Assembly: GCF_010731675.1 (NCBI RefSeq) | Contig: NZ_AP022584.1 | Location: 3,410,001 to 3,474,000 of the forward strand | Direction: 5' to 3' | Length of the DNA: 64,000 nt | Origin: Mycobacterium marseillense | Lineage (GTDB): Bacteria; Actinomycetota; Actinomycetes; Mycobacteriales; Mycobacteriaceae | Part shown: piece after piece, positions 43,923-54,150 of the stretch | How the letters are laid out: every line of letters begins with the position of its first letter | Numbering within the stretch: position 1 is the first letter of the stretch | The notes under the pieces: generated by a model | The model's input: only the letters and a program-made list of their open reading frames with translations | Told to the model about the DNA's origin: nothing | Databases searched by the model: none | Made by a program: the position numbers and the translations under genes

Positions 43923-46900
43923 TTGTGGTTGGTCGGCGCGATCGCGCTGGCGCTGACGTTCGCCCAATCGCCGGGGCGGATCTCGCCCGACACGAAGCTC
44001 GACCTGACCGCCAACCCGCTGCGCTTCCTGGCGCGCGCGACCAACCTGTGGAACAGCGAGCTGCCGTTCGGGCAGGCGCAGAATCAGGCCTACGGATACC
44101 TGTTCCCGCACGGCACCTTTTTCCTGATCGGTCACGCGCTGGGCGTGCCCGGCTGGATCACCCAACGGCTGTGGTGGGCGGTGCTGCTCACCGTCGGCTT
44201 CTGGGGCCTGCTGCGGGTCGCCGAGGCGCTGCGGATCGGCAGCCCGGCGTCGCGGGTGATCGCCGCGGCCGCGTTCGCGCTGTCGCCGCGAGTGCTGACC
44301 ACGCTCGGCTCGATCTCGTCGGAAACCTTGCCGATGATGCTGGCGCCCTGGGTATTGCTGCCCACGATCCTGGCGTTGCGGGCGTCGACGGATCGATCCG
44401 TGCGCGCGCTGGCCGCGCGGGCGGGCCTGGCCGTCGCGCTGATGGGCGCGGTCAACGCCATCGCGACCCTGGCCGGCTGCCTACCCGCGGTGATCTGGTG
44501 GGCATGCCACCGACCGAACCGGCGGTGGTGGCGTTACACCGGGTGGTGGCTGCTGGCGCTGCTGCTGGCCACGCTGTGGTGGCTGGTCGCGCTGGTGATG
44601 CTGCGCGCCATCAGCCCGCCGTTCCTGGACTTCATCGAATCCTCCGGCGTGACAACGCAATGGTCGTCGCTGACCGAGATGCTGCGCGGGACCGACAGCT
44701 GGACCCCGTACGTGGCGCCGAACGCCACCGCGGGCGCCCCGCTGGTCACCGGGTCGGCGGCCATCCTGGGCACCTGCCTGGTCGCCGCGGCCGGGCTGGC
44801 GGGGCTGGCCTCGGCCGCCATGCCGGCGCGCGGCCGCCTGGTCACGATGCTGTTGGTCGGGGTGGTGTTGATGGCCGTCGGCTACAGCGGCGGGCTGGGC
44901 TCGCCGGTGGCGCACGCGGTGCAGGCGTTCCTGGACGCCGGCGGCGCCCCGTTGCGCAACGTGCACAAGCTGGGGTCGGTGATCGGCATCCCGGTGGCGT
45001 TGGGCATCGCCCAGCTGCTGGGGCGGATACCGTTGCCCGGCAGCGCCCCGGCGCCGGTGTGGCTGCGCGCGTTCGCCCACCCGGAGCGGGACAAACGCGT
45101 GGCGGCCGCGATGGTGGTCCTCACGGCGCTGATGGTCAGCACGTCGCTGGCGTGGACGGGCCGGCTGGCGCCGCCGGGGACGTTCACCGCCATCCCGCCG
45201 TATTGGCATGAGACGGCCGACTGGCTCACCGAGCACGACACGGGCTCGCCCACGCCGGGGCGGGTGCTCGTCGTCCCGGGGGCGCCGTTCGCCACTCAGG
45301 TGTGGGGCACCAGCCACGACGAGCCGCTGCAGGTGCTGGGCAGCAGCCCGTGGGGGGTGCGGGATTCGATCCCGCTAACCCCGCCGCAGACCATCCGGGC
45401 GCTGGATTCGGTGCAGCGCCTCTTCGCCGCCGGCCGACCCTCGGCCGGGTTGGCCGATACCCTTGTGCGGCAAGGAATTTCCTATCTCGTGGTGCGCAAC
45501 GACCTGGATCCCGACACGTCACGCTCGGCGCGGCCGATCCTGGTGCACCGCGCGGTGGACGGATCGCCGGGGCTGCGGAAGGTGGCGCAGTTCGGCGCCC
45601 CGGTGGGCCCGGGCACGCTGGCCGGCTTCGTCGCGGACAGCGGGCTGCGGCCGCGCTACCCGGCGGTCGAGATCTACCGGGTCACCGGCGGCGGTGAGGT
45701 CGCCGACCCCGCCACGCCCTACCTCGTCGACGCCGACCGGCTGGCGCGCATCGACGGCGGCCCCGAAGTCCTGCTGCGCCTTGACGAACGGCGACGGCTG
45801 CTGGGCCAGCCGCCCCTGGGTCCGGCCCTGATGACCGCCGACGCGCGCGCCGCCGGGCTGCCGCCGCCGCCGGGAGCGGGCGTGACCGTCACCGACACAC
45901 CGGTGGCCCGGGAGACGGATTACGGTCGGGTGGACCACCATTCGTCGGCGATCCGCGCCCCCGGCGACGCGCGGCACACCTACAACCGGGTGCCGGACTA
46001 TCCCGTCCCCGGCGCCGAGCCGGTGGCCGGCGCCTGGACGGGCGGGCGGATCACGGTGTCGAGCTCGTCGTCGGATTCCACCGCGATGCCCGACGTCGCC
46101 CCGGCGACCTCCCCGGGCGCCGCGATCGACGGTGACTCAGCGACCGCCTGGGTGTCGAACTCGCTGCAGGCCGCCGTCGGCCAGTGGATGCGGATCGATT
46201 TCGACCACCCCGTGACCAACGCGGCAATCACGTTGACTCCCAGCGCAACCGCCGTCGGCGCCCAGGTGCGCCGCATCCTGATCGAAACCGCCACCGGCAG
46301 CACGACGCTGCGGTTCGACGAGCCGGGCAAGCCGCTCGCCGCGGCGCTCCCGTACGGCGAGACCCCGTGGGTGCGGATCACCGCCGCCGGCACCGATGAT
46401 GGATCCGCCGGCGTGCAGTTCGGCATCACCGACCTGACGATCACCCAGTACGACGCCTCCGGTTTCGCCCACCAGGTCGACCTGCGGCACACCGTGCGCG
46501 TGCCCGGACCGCCGCCCGGCGCGCCGATCACCGGCTGGGACCTGGGCTCGGAACTGCTCGGCAGACCGGGCTGCGCCCCCGCGCCCGACACCGTGCGGTG
46601 CGCGCCGTCGATGTCACTGACCCCGGAGGAGCCGGTCAACTTCAGCCGGACGCTGACCGTGCCGGCGCCGCTGTCGGTGAGCCCGACGGTCTGGGTGCGG
46701 CCCCGGCAAGGCCCCAAGCTGGCCGCCCTGATCGCCGAGCCCAATACCACCGTGGCCCATGGTGATTCGGATGCAGTGGACGTTCTTGGCTCGGCCTACG
46801 CGGCCACCGACGGCGACCCGGCCACCGCCTGGACGGCGCCGCAGCGGGTGGTGCAGCACAAGAGCCCGCCGACCCTGACGCTGACCCTCCCCCGGCCCAC

Positions 46901-48116
46901 CGAGGTCACCGGGCTGCGCCTGGTCCCCAGCCGGGCGGCCCTGCCCGTGCGTCCGACGATGGTGGCCGTCAACCTGGGGGACGGCCCACAGGTGGCGGCG
47001 ATCAAGGCCGACGGCGACGCGGCGCAGACGCTCACGCTGAAACCCCGGGTGACCGACACCGTGACCGTGAGCCTGCTGGACTGGGACGACGTCATCGACC
47101 GCAACGCGTTGGGCTTCGACCAGCTCAAGCCGCCCGGGCTGGCCGAGGTGGCCGCGCTCGGCGCCGACGGGAAGGCGATCGCGCCGGCCGACGCCGCCCG
47201 CAACCGCGGCCGGGAGGTCACCGTCGGGTGCGATCAGGGCCCGGTCATCGCGGTCGCGGGCCGATTCGTGCACACCGCGATCCACACCACCGTCGGGGCG
47301 ATACTGGACGATCGACCGCTGGCGGCGGTGCCGTGCGACCGCGACCCGATCGCGCTGCCCGCCGGTGACCAGGAGCTGCTGATCAGCCCGGGCGCACAGT
47401 TCGTGGTCGACGGGGCCGAACTGTCGACCTCAGTGGGCACCGAAACCGCACGGGCCGAACGCCTTTCGTCGTGGCGGGCGTGGGGCCCGGACCGCCGTGA
47501 GGTCCAGGCTCCCCCGTCGGCCACCCCCCGGATCCTGGTCATCCCGGAAAGCATCAACCCCGGCTGGGTGGCGCGCACCGGCACCGGGGCCCGGCTGACG
47601 CCGATCGCCGTCAACGGCTGGCAGCAGGGCTGGGTGGTCCCCGCCGGCGACCCCGGCACCATCACGCTGACGTTCGCCTCCAACCCGCTCTACCGCGCGG
47701 GCCTGGCCGTGGGGCTGGGCGTATTACCGCTGCTGGCGCTGCTGGCATTCTGGCGCACCCGAAGAAGCGACGCGGCCGCCCCCGCGCAACCATGGCGGCC
47801 CGGGGCATGGGCGGCCGCCCCGGCCATAGTCGCAGCGGCGCTGATCGCCGGCGCCGGCGGCGTCGCGGCGATGGGTGCCGCCCTCGGGCTGAGGTACACG
47901 CTGGACGGCCGGCGCTGGGAGCGCCTCGCGCTGGTGGGCAGCGCCGGCGGGCTGATTGTGGCCGGGGCGGCGCTGTCGCGGCAGCCCTGGCGCTCGGCGG
48001 ACGGTTACGCGGGCCATGCAGCGAATATCCAACTGCTGGCGCTGGTTTCGCTCGCGGTGCTGACCGCCTCGGTGATCGTGCTGCCCAACCGGCGGCGCGG
48101 GCCGGGCGACGAATAG
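43923..48116 (+). CDS. aftD: Arabinofuranosyltransferase AftD (GT-C family)
   Basis: 1397 residues from a TTG at 43923. Homologous sequence (AAPLSRRWLW) continues about eight codons further upstream without an in-frame ATG or GTG, so the true start is uncertain. N-terminal GT-C membrane domain with about ten TM helices (to about residue 410), starting FAQSPGRISPDTKLDLTANP with the probable catalytic Asp region; a long periplasmic part with F5/8-type carbohydrate-binding modules (about 690-830 and 940-1090; DGDPATAWTAPQRVV); C-terminal TM helices from about 1260. It adds arabinofuranose in arabinogalactan and lipoarabinomannan. Orthologue of Rv0236c, an essential gene. Confidence 0.9.
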   Translation: MWLVGAIALALTFAQSPGRISPDTKLDLTANPLRFLARATNLWNSELPFGQAQNQAYGYLFPHGTFFLIGHALGVPGWITQRLWWAVLLTVGFWGLLRVAEALRIGSPASRVIAAAAFALSPRVLTTLGSISSETLPMMLAPWVLLPTILALRASTDRSVRALAARAGLAVALMGAVNAIATLAGCLPAVIWWACHRPNRRWWRYTGWWLLALLLATLWWLVALVMLRAISPPFLDFIESSGVTTQWSSLTEMLRGTDSWTPYVAPNATAGAPLVTGSAAILGTCLVAAAGLAGLASAAMPARGRLVTMLLVGVVLMAVGYSGGLGSPVAHAVQAFLDAGGAPLRNVHKLGSVIGIPVALGIAQLLGRIPLPGSAPAPVWLRAFAHPERDKRVAAAMVVLTALMVSTSLAWTGRLAPPGTFTAIPPYWHETADWLTEHDTGSPTPGRVLVVPGAPFATQVWGTSHDEPLQVLGSSPWGVRDSIPLTPPQTIRALDSVQRLFAAGRPSAGLADTLVRQGISYLVVRNDLDPDTSRSARPILVHRAVDGSPGLRKVAQFGAPVGPGTLAGFVADSGLRPRYPAVEIYRVTGGGEVADPATPYLVDADRLARIDGGPEVLLRLDERRRLLGQPPLGPALMTADARAAGLPPPPGAGVTVTDTPVARETDYGRVDHHSSAIRAPGDARHTYNRVPDYPVPGAEPVAGAWTGGRITVSSSSSDSTAMPDVAPATSPGAAIDGDSATAWVSNSLQAAVGQWMRIDFDHPVTNAAITLTPSATAVGAQVRRILIETATGSTTLRFDEPGKPLAAALPYGETPWVRITAAGTDDGSAGVQFGITDLTITQYDASGFAHQVDLRHTVRVPGPPPGAPITGWDLGSELLGRPGCAPAPDTVRCAPSMSLTPEEPVNFSRTLTVPAPLSVSPTVWVRPRQGPKLAALIAEPNTTVAHGDSDAVDVLGSAYAATDGDPATAWTAPQRVVQHKSPPTLTLTLPRPTEVTGLRLVPSRAALPVRPTMVAVNLGDGPQVAAIKADGDAAQTLTLKPRVTDTVTVSLLDWDDVIDRNALGFDQLKPPGLAEVAALGADGKAIAPADAARNRGREVTVGCDQGPVIAVAGRFVHTAIHTTVGAILDDRPLAAVPCDRDPIALPAGDQELLISPGAQFVVDGAELSTSVGTETARAERLSSWRAWGPDRREVQAPPSATPRILVIPESINPGWVARTGTGARLTPIAVNGWQQGWVVPAGDPGTITLTFASNPLYRAGLAVGLGVLPLLALLAFWRTRRSDAAAPAQPWRPGAWAAAPAIVAAALIAGAGGVAAMGAALGLRYTLDGRRWERLALVGSAGGLIVAGAALSRQPWRSADGYAGHAANIQLLALVSLAVLTASVIVLPNRRRGPGDE

Positions 48117-48214
48117 TGCCGAATAGTTTTGGCGGGTAGTGGCTATCCCGTTTATCGGCTGATTGACTGGATATGCGGGTCGGTGCAACAGCCACCGATC
48201 GAGGAGTGAGCGCC

Positions 48215-49663
48215 ATGAGCTGGTTTTCCGCGCCCGAATACTGGGTGGGCAGACTGGTCCTCGAGCGCGGCGCCGCGGGGATCTATCTGCTGGCGTTCGT
48301 CGCCGCCGCCGCGCAATTCCGCGCCCTCATCGGCGAACACGGCATGCTGCCCATTCCGCGGTTTGTGGCGGCGCAGTCGTTTTGGCGCACGCCGAGCATC
48401 TTTCACCTGCGCTATTCCGATCGGCTGTTCGCCGCGGTCGCCTGGTTCGGCGCGGCGCTGTCGGCGGCCGTCGTCGTCGGGGCGGCCGATGCGGTGCCGC
48501 TGGGGGCCGCGATGGCGATGTGGTTCGTGCTGTGGGTGCTCTATCTGTCGATCGTCAACGTCGGGCAGACCTGGTACTCGTTCGGGTGGGAGTCGTTGCT
48601 CCTCGAGACCGGGTTCCTGATGATCTTTCTCGGCAACCACGACGTGGCGCCCCCGGTGCTCACGTTGTGGATGGCCCGATTGCTGTTGTTCCGGGTCGAA
48701 TTCGGTGCGGGGCTGATCAAGTTGCGCGGCGATCCCTGCTGGCGCGACCTGACATGTCTGTACTACCACCATGAGACGCAGCCGATGCCGGGCCCGCTGA
48801 GCTGGTTCTTTCACCATCTACCCAAGCCGCTGCACCGAATCGAGGTGGCGGGCAACCATTTCGCGCAGCTGATCGTGCCGTTCGGGTTGTTCGCGCCACA
48901 ACCGTTCGCCAGCATGGCCGCGGCGATCATCGTGATCACCCAGCTGTGGCTGGTCGCGTCGGGGAATTTCGCCTGGCTCAATTGGGTGACGATTCTGTTG
49001 GCGTGCAGCGCCATCGACGACGCGTCGGTCGCGTTGCTGCTGCCCGGGAACCTTGTTCCGGCGCACGACGGCCTCGGGGCGCCCGCATGGTTTGTCGGCC
49101 TGGTGGCCGCGGTGACGGCGGCGGTGCTGTTCATGAGTTACTGGCCGATACGCAACATGTTGTCGTCACGTCAGCGAATGAACATGTCGTTCAACTCATT
49201 CCACTTGGTGAACACCTACGGCGCCTTCGGCAGCATCGGACGGATCCGCCGCGAGGTGGTGATCGAGGGCACCGACGACGCGCACCTCACCGACCAGACG
49301 GTCTGGCGCGAATACGAATTCAAAGGCAAGCCAGGCGGAGTGCGCCGGCTGCCACGACAGTGGGCTCCCTATCACCTCCGACTGGACTGGCTGATGTGGT
49401 TCGCCGCGATCTCCCCGGGCTACGCGCAGCCCTGGCTGCGGCCGTTCCTACAGCGGCTGCTGCGCAACGACCGGCCGACCCTGCGCCTGTTGCGCCACAA
49501 CCCGTTCCCCGATGCGCCGCCGCACTATGTGCGCGCCCAGCTCTACCAGTACCGCTTCACCACGCCGGCCGAGTTGCGGCGCGACCGGGCATGGTGGCAT
49601 CGCGCGCTGGTGGGTGGCTACGCACCGCCGATGACGCTGTCGACGTCGACCACCACCAAGTGA
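48215..49663 (+). CDS. Lipase maturation factor-like membrane protein, Rv0235c orthologue
   Basis: 482 residues, the length of Rv0235c, from the ATG at 48215 (MSWFSAPEYWVGRLVLERGA) after GAGGAG. About eight TM helices in the first 330 residues, including the motif LLFRVEFGAGLIKLRGDPCWRDL, then a C-terminal domain with MSFNSFHLVNTYGAFGSI and WREYEFKGKPG typical of the LMF1 family. The animal homologue assists lipase folding in the ER; the bacterial role is unknown. It closes the conserved block before the accessory island. Confidence 0.85.
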   Translation: MSWFSAPEYWVGRLVLERGAAGIYLLAFVAAAAQFRALIGEHGMLPIPRFVAAQSFWRTPSIFHLRYSDRLFAAVAWFGAALSAAVVVGAADAVPLGAAMAMWFVLWVLYLSIVNVGQTWYSFGWESLLLETGFLMIFLGNHDVAPPVLTLWMARLLLFRVEFGAGLIKLRGDPCWRDLTCLYYHHETQPMPGPLSWFFHHLPKPLHRIEVAGNHFAQLIVPFGLFAPQPFASMAAAIIVITQLWLVASGNFAWLNWVTILLACSAIDDASVALLLPGNLVPAHDGLGAPAWFVGLVAAVTAAVLFMSYWPIRNMLSSRQRMNMSFNSFHLVNTYGAFGSIGRIRREVVIEGTDDAHLTDQTVWREYEFKGKPGGVRRLPRQWAPYHLRLDWLMWFAAISPGYAQPWLRPFLQRLLRNDRPTLRLLRHNPFPDAPPHYVRAQLYQYRFTTPAELRRDRAWWHRALVGGYAPPMTLSTSTTTK

Positions 49664-49893
49664 TGGCCAGTTGGCCAGGACGCTACGCACCAATGCTTGA
49701 AACCGCCGTCTAGGCGCCGTTCCGTTCACCGCAATTCAAACCCTTTTCAGCCCAACCGATCTGCCATAGCCTCGCCTTCCACAGCGCCGCAGTCTTGCCG
49801 GCGCGAAATCGCACGCGCAAAAGCGCGCGGCCCGACCACCGGTGCCGCACCGAACTGCTGAGCCAAGCTCGGTGTCCGAATCTGAGGAGCTCA
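49664..49893. other. Left edge of the accessory island
   Basis: 230 bp between the LMF-like gene and the substrate-binding lipoprotein. No gene, repeat or att-like sequence is visible. Confidence 0.3.
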
Positions 49894-50895
49894 ATGTCGA
49901 CACGACGCCGTACCGCGCTACTGCTGGCTGCCATCGCTGTGCTGCTGCCGGCGTGCGTCACCCGCCAGCAGGCCGCCGGCCCCAGCGCGGAGCCCGACCG
50001 GGTTCCGCTGTCACAGCTGGCCGGCCTGACGCTCAGGGTCGGCGATCAAAAGAGCGTCGGCACCGAAGCCATGCTGCGGGCCGCCGGCGAGCTTCAGGAT
50101 CTTCCTTACCGGATTGACTTCTCCACCTTCTCATCCGGACCGCCGATGATCGAGGCTGCCACCGCCGGCAAGATCGATTTCGCAATCACCGGTGACACCC
50201 CACCAATTTTCGGCGCGGTCGCCAACGCCCGCATCAAGGTGGTGTCCGCATTCGACGGCGGGGGCCCCGGCGATCAGATTCTGGTACACGCCGATTCCCC
50301 CATTCACTTGGTCACCGACCTGCGCGGCAAAACCATCGCCCTGGCCAAGGGCAGTTCGGCGCACGCCAACGTGCTTGATCAGCTGGACCAGACCGGCCTC
50401 AAACCCACGGATGTCCACCTCGTGTTCCTGCAACCGGCCGACGCCCTGTCGGGATTTCGCAATGGCCAGGTCGACGCCTGGGCCGTGTGGGATCCCTACA
50501 CCGCGCAGGCCGAGCAGCAACTCTCGGTGCGGGGCCTGGTCGTACGCAAGCACAAATACTCGTTCGGGATCGCCTCCGACCACACGCTGGTCGACGCCAA
50601 ACGGAACACCGCCCTGGCCGATCTGCTGGCGCGATACGCCAGAGCCGCGGCCTGGGCGCGCGAGCACCCGCCGGAGTGGGCCGCTCAGTACGCCGAGTCG
50701 GCCGGTATCGACCCCGCCGTGGCCGCCGTCGCGCAGGGGCGCACCCTGCGGCGCCCGATCCCGCTCGACGACACCGTGGTTGACGCCGAGCAGCGCCTCA
50801 CCGATCTATTGGCGGCGGCGGGCCAGATTCGGTCCGCACCGCGATTCGGCAACTGGGTGGATCATCGCTTCACCACCACCGCCGAAACTCGCTGA
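49894..50895 (+). CDS. SsuA/TauA/NMT1-type substrate-binding lipoprotein
   Basis: 333 residues from ATG 49894 after GAGGAG. Signal with lipobox LLPAC (Cys21). The body resembles sulfonate/nitrate-type binding proteins: LTLRVGDQKSVGTEAMLRAAG, GKIDFAITGDTPPIFGAVAN, LRGKTIALAKGSSAHANVLD, and GQVDAWAVWDPYTAQAEQQL near 200. It probably binds an aliphatic sulfonate, taurine or similar anion outside the membrane. No permease or ATPase gene is adjacent, so it either lends its cargo to a distant ABC transporter or is a leftover. Confidence 0.82.
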   Translation: MSTRRRTALLLAAIAVLLPACVTRQQAAGPSAEPDRVPLSQLAGLTLRVGDQKSVGTEAMLRAAGELQDLPYRIDFSTFSSGPPMIEAATAGKIDFAITGDTPPIFGAVANARIKVVSAFDGGGPGDQILVHADSPIHLVTDLRGKTIALAKGSSAHANVLDQLDQTGLKPTDVHLVFLQPADALSGFRNGQVDAWAVWDPYTAQAEQQLSVRGLVVRKHKYSFGIASDHTLVDAKRNTALADLLARYARAAAWAREHPPEWAAQYAESAGIDPAVAAVAQGRTLRRPIPLDDTVVDAEQRLTDLLAAAGQIRSAPRFGNWVDHRFTTTAETR

Positions 50896-51495
50896 CTCCC
50901 CTGAGATAGGACTTCTGACCACGAAGTCGGACCGCCTCGTGCGGTAGGCCGATGTGTTGATGGTCGCACGGGTGCACGCCGACTCGGCCGGCTCCGGCAC
51001 CGGAGGCCCTGGAGCGAAACACCATTCGCGGTCATCGCCGCGCTAGTGATTGACCCCGCGACGCCGTGTTGCCAGTGTTCTTGGGACAAGGGTGCACGGA
51101 TGACTACGCCCGGGCCGGGTCCGCGAATTTTGGATGGCGAGATTTTTATTGGGAAAACCGCGCGGCCGGCGCATGTTTGCTTCGTGTTGATCGTATTTTC
51201 ACTCCGGGACGTGTATGAATTCGCCCGAGGTAGGCGGGGCTATCGGCGCCTTGCCTACCGAACTGCGGCGTTGCGGGCCTTGCCCATTCGAACGCGGCGA
51301 TGACGCGGCATCAGCCTGAGTTGCCACAAGTCTCGTCGGGTTTTGCTGGCTAGTCTTCTGAGCACCCGAGCACTCAAGCATCTGGCATCCCCTGGTGGGT
51401 GTTGGCCGAAGTTGCTCAATGTTGTTGAAGATCAACCTTATCGGCACGGAAGTCGCGGTGCGTGCGGTGATCGCAGCCGGAGGCGGAGGAACCAC
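50896..51495. other. 600-bp intergenic region upstream of the PPE pair
   Basis: No reliable gene. The part from about 51110 to 51220 is A/T-richer than its surroundings. It contains the hairpin at 51229-51259. I found no cobalamin-riboswitch core, although a PPE gene preceded by one exists nearby in M. tuberculosis. Confidence 0.4.
51229..51259 (+). promoter_or_regulatory. Stem-loop upstream of the PPE genes
   Basis: GGTAGGC (51229-51235) and GCCTACC (51253-51259) are perfect 7-bp complements with a GC-rich 17-base loop that can pair further. It lacks a T tract, so it is not an obvious terminator. Confidence 0.4.
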
Positions 51496-52749
51496 ATGGA
51501 ATTCGGAGCGTTACCGCCGGAGATCAACTCCGGGAGGATCTACTCAGGTCCGGGGGCGGCGCCCTTGTTGGCCGCGGCGGTCGGTTGGGACGGATTGGCG
51601 ACCGAATTGCGCGCCACGGCAGCGTCTTACGGGGCCGCTGTCGCGGAGCTGAGATCCGGATGGCATGGTCCCTCGTCGACGTCGATGGCTGCCGCGGCCG
51701 CACCGTACATTGCGTGGCTGAGCAGCAGCGCTGCGCAAGCCGAGCAGTCGGCAATTCAGGCGAAGGCGGCGGCGGGCGCGTATGAGGCCGCGTTCGCGGC
51801 CACCGTGCCGCCGCCGGTGATCGCGGCCAACCGGGCGTTGTTGGCGGCACTGGTGGCGACCAATGTTTTGGGTCAGAACACGCCGGCGATCGCGACCACG
51901 GAGGCGCATTACACCGAGATGTGGGCCCAGGACGCGGTCGCGATGTATGGCTACGCCGGGTCCTCGGCGGCAGCGACGCAACTGGCCCCGTTCACCGCGC
52001 CACCGACGACCGCCGACAGCGCTGGGGAGACGAACCAGGCCGCCGCGGTCGCCTCCGCCTCCCAGTCATCGGCGTCCTCCAGCACGGAAAGCGCGCTGTC
52101 CCAGGCGCTCTCGCAGACCCCGGCCGCGGCACAAACAGCGGCGGCGACGACCTCGCCCGGGATCTCGCTCGGTCTTGGGGAAGCCACCGGGGGCCTGAAG
52201 AGTTTCAACAGCTTCCTCAGCACCCTTACCGGGCCCTACTCGCCGCTGGGGGTCGCAGACGCGGGGAAGGGTTTTTATCAGCTTGCGCTCAACACCAAGG
52301 CGATGGGCGGTAACGTCCAAAGTGTCGACCCCACACTGCATCCCAAGGGGATGCACGGCGTGCTGACGCCGCTGCTGCACAGCGACCTGTTGACCGGGTC
52401 GACCTCGTTGCAGGCGCCCAGTGCGGGAACGGTGTCGGCGGCGGTGGGCCGTGCCGGTGTCGTCGGTACGTTGTCGGTGCCGGCGAACTGGGCCTCGGCC
52501 GCGCCGGTGATCAGGACCCTGGCCGCCGAGTTGCCCGAGACGATGCTGGACGCCGCGCCCGCGATGACCACCGTGAACCCCGGCCAGGGTCTGTTCGGGC
52601 CCACGGCCCTGTCGAGCCTGGCCGGACGGGCCGTCGGTGGCACCGCCACCCGCGCGGTGTCCCGGCCCGTCCGCGTGCCCGGTGCCGTGGCCCTCGACGA
52701 CATCGCGACCACCTCCACGGTCATCGTGATACCGCCGAACGCGAAATAA
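51496..52749 (+). CDS. PPE protein, SVP subfamily (first of pair)
   Basis: 417 residues. N-terminal PPE domain (about 1-180) with [20 protein letters not shown] and [19 protein letters not shown] (the W-x-G turn). The motif [14 protein letters not shown] (about 320) assigns it to the PPE-SVP subfamily. PPE proteins leave the cell through ESX type VII systems, usually as PE-PPE dimers; no PE gene is adjacent. ATG after GGAGG. The second PPE follows 14 bp later. Confidence 0.93.
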   Translation: MEFGALPPEINSGRIYSGPGAAPLLAAAVGWDGLATELRATAASYGAAVAELRSGWHGPSSTSMAAAAAPYIAWLSSSAAQAEQSAIQAKAAAGAYEAAFAATVPPPVIAANRALLAALVATNVLGQNTPAIATTEAHYTEMWAQDAVAMYGYAGSSAAATQLAPFTAPPTTADSAGETNQAAAVASASQSSASSSTESALSQALSQTPAAAQTAAATTSPGISLGLGEATGGLKSFNSFLSTLTGPYSPLGVADAGKGFYQLALNTKAMGGNVQSVDPTLHPKGMHGVLTPLLHSDLLTGSTSLQAPSAGTVSAAVGRAGVVGTLSVPANWASAAPVIRTLAAELPETMLDAAPAMTTVNPGQGLFGPTALSSLAGRAVGGTATRAVSRPVRVPGAVALDDIATTSTVIVIPPNAK

Positions 52750-52763
52750 GGAAAGGCATAGCA

Positions 52764-54116
52764 ATGGTTTTCGGTGATTTCGCAGCGCTGCCACCCGAGG
52801 TGATCTCCGCCCAGATCTACTCTGGTCCCGGCGCGGCGTCCATGCTGTCGGCCGCCGCCGCGTGGGAGGCGCTCGCCGCCGAATTGCACTCCACCGCATC
52901 GTCGTACGGCTCGGTGATCTCAGAACTCGTCAGCGAATCGTGGGAGGGGCCGTCATCAGCCACCATGGCGTCCGCCGCGGCACCGTACGTGGGCTGGATC
53001 TCGACCACGGCGGCCCAAGCGGAGCAGACCGCCGCCCAGGCCCAGGCCGCCGCCAGCGCCTACGAAGCCGCGCTGGCCGCCGCCGTCCCCCCAGCGTTTG
53101 TCGCGGCCAACCGCAGCCAACTGGCAACACTGCAGGCGACCAACATCTTTGGCCAAAACGGGGCGGCGATCGCGGCCACCGAAGCCGAGTACGGCCAGAT
53201 GTGGTCCCAAGATGTCGCCGCGATGTTCAGTTATGCCGGTGCGTCAGAAGCCGCCGGGGAGCTGACCCCGTTCGAGCAAGCACCCGCTGTCACCAAAGAC
53301 ACCGGGCAGACGACCCAGGCGACCACCACGGCCGCCGCCGCCTCAAGCTCGTCGTCGTCGTGGTCGCAACAGCTGCAGGACTACATCAACTCGCTTACCA
53401 CGGGATACACCCAATCGTGGCAGAAGCTGATCGAGGGAATGACCGGCAGTAAGGAAGTCGCGCCCCTGTGGGAGGCGCTGTTTTCCGGTGTCAAGGGAAT
53501 CGGCGGCCAAGCCACCTGGACCAACGTCGTCGGCGCGAGTGGCGGACTCGGCATCTCGGAATGGAAGGGCGCCTTCGTCTATGCGCCATGGAGCGCCGGC
53601 ATGCCCAAAGCATCGCTGGGCGCCGGTCTGGCATCCCCCGGCCATCTCGTCAGCGGCGTCCCGGTCAGACCCGCATCAGCGGTGCTGGGCAACGCGCCCA
53701 CCGTGGGAAAGTTGTCGGTGCCCTCCAGTTGGGCCGCCGCCGCGCCAGCGATCAAGCTGGCCTCCACTGCGCTCCCGGGAACCAGCGCGGCCGCGGCCGC
53801 CGTGGCCGGTTTCCCCGGCGGGCTGGTCAACGAAGCCACCCTGGGCAGCCTGGCCGGCGGCGCGCTGGGCGGTCCCGCCTCCCGCGTCATGAACTCAACA
53901 CACATCCAGACCCGCGCCATCGCCGGCCAGCGCCGGACAGAACCGGTCAAGCTCGACCGCATCATCGCGCAACTGCAAGAGATGCCCGACCAGGTGCAGC
54001 ACTGGAACGTCGACGAAGCCGGCCTCGACGACCTCGTTGCCAAACTGCGAACGACACCGGGCGTGCACGCGGTGCACGTCAGCGACGAACCGGCGGCCGC
54101 GGCCGCACGGCCCTAA
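52764..54116 (+). CDS. PPE protein, SVP subfamily, with extra C-terminal domain (second of pair)
   Basis: 450 residues. PPE domain MVFGDFAALPPEVISAQIYS to about 180 with ESWEGPSSATMASAAAPYVG; SVP motif GKLSVPSSWAAAAP (about 315). After the usual end (about 378) an extra 70 residues follow: VKLDRIIAQLQEMPDQVQHW, then DEAGLDDLVAKLRTTPGVHA and a short Ala-rich tail. This looks like a small alpha/beta module rather than low-complexity sequence. It is in tandem with the first PPE gene and upstream of a secreted DUF732 gene. Confidence 0.92.
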   Translation: MVFGDFAALPPEVISAQIYSGPGAASMLSAAAAWEALAAELHSTASSYGSVISELVSESWEGPSSATMASAAAPYVGWISTTAAQAEQTAAQAQAAASAYEAALAAAVPPAFVAANRSQLATLQATNIFGQNGAAIAATEAEYGQMWSQDVAAMFSYAGASEAAGELTPFEQAPAVTKDTGQTTQATTTAAAASSSSSSWSQQLQDYINSLTTGYTQSWQKLIEGMTGSKEVAPLWEALFSGVKGIGGQATWTNVVGASGGLGISEWKGAFVYAPWSAGMPKASLGAGLASPGHLVSGVPVRPASAVLGNAPTVGKLSVPSSWAAAAPAIKLASTALPGTSAAAAAVAGFPGGLVNEATLGSLAGGALGGPASRVMNSTHIQTRAIAGQRRTEPVKLDRIIAQLQEMPDQVQHWNVDEAGLDDLVAKLRTTPGVHAVHVSDEPAAAAARP

Positions 54117-54150
54117 TCCCGGTTGGGATAACCACGCCGAAGGAGGCTTT

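Noticed and set aside
43889..45211. 440-codon open frame overlapping aftD, beginning with GTG at 43889
   Set aside because: Out of frame with AftD homology and Arg/Gly/Ala low complexity; the aftD frame is supported along 1397 codons.
51046..51303. 85-codon open frame in the PPE upstream region
   Set aside because: No family resemblance and no ribosome site; it crosses the hairpin and A/T-rich leader.
50896..51495. Cobalamin riboswitch before the PPE genes
   Set aside because: M. tuberculosis has a B12-controlled PPE operon in this region, but I cannot find the B12-box core here and there is no cobQ or cobU.
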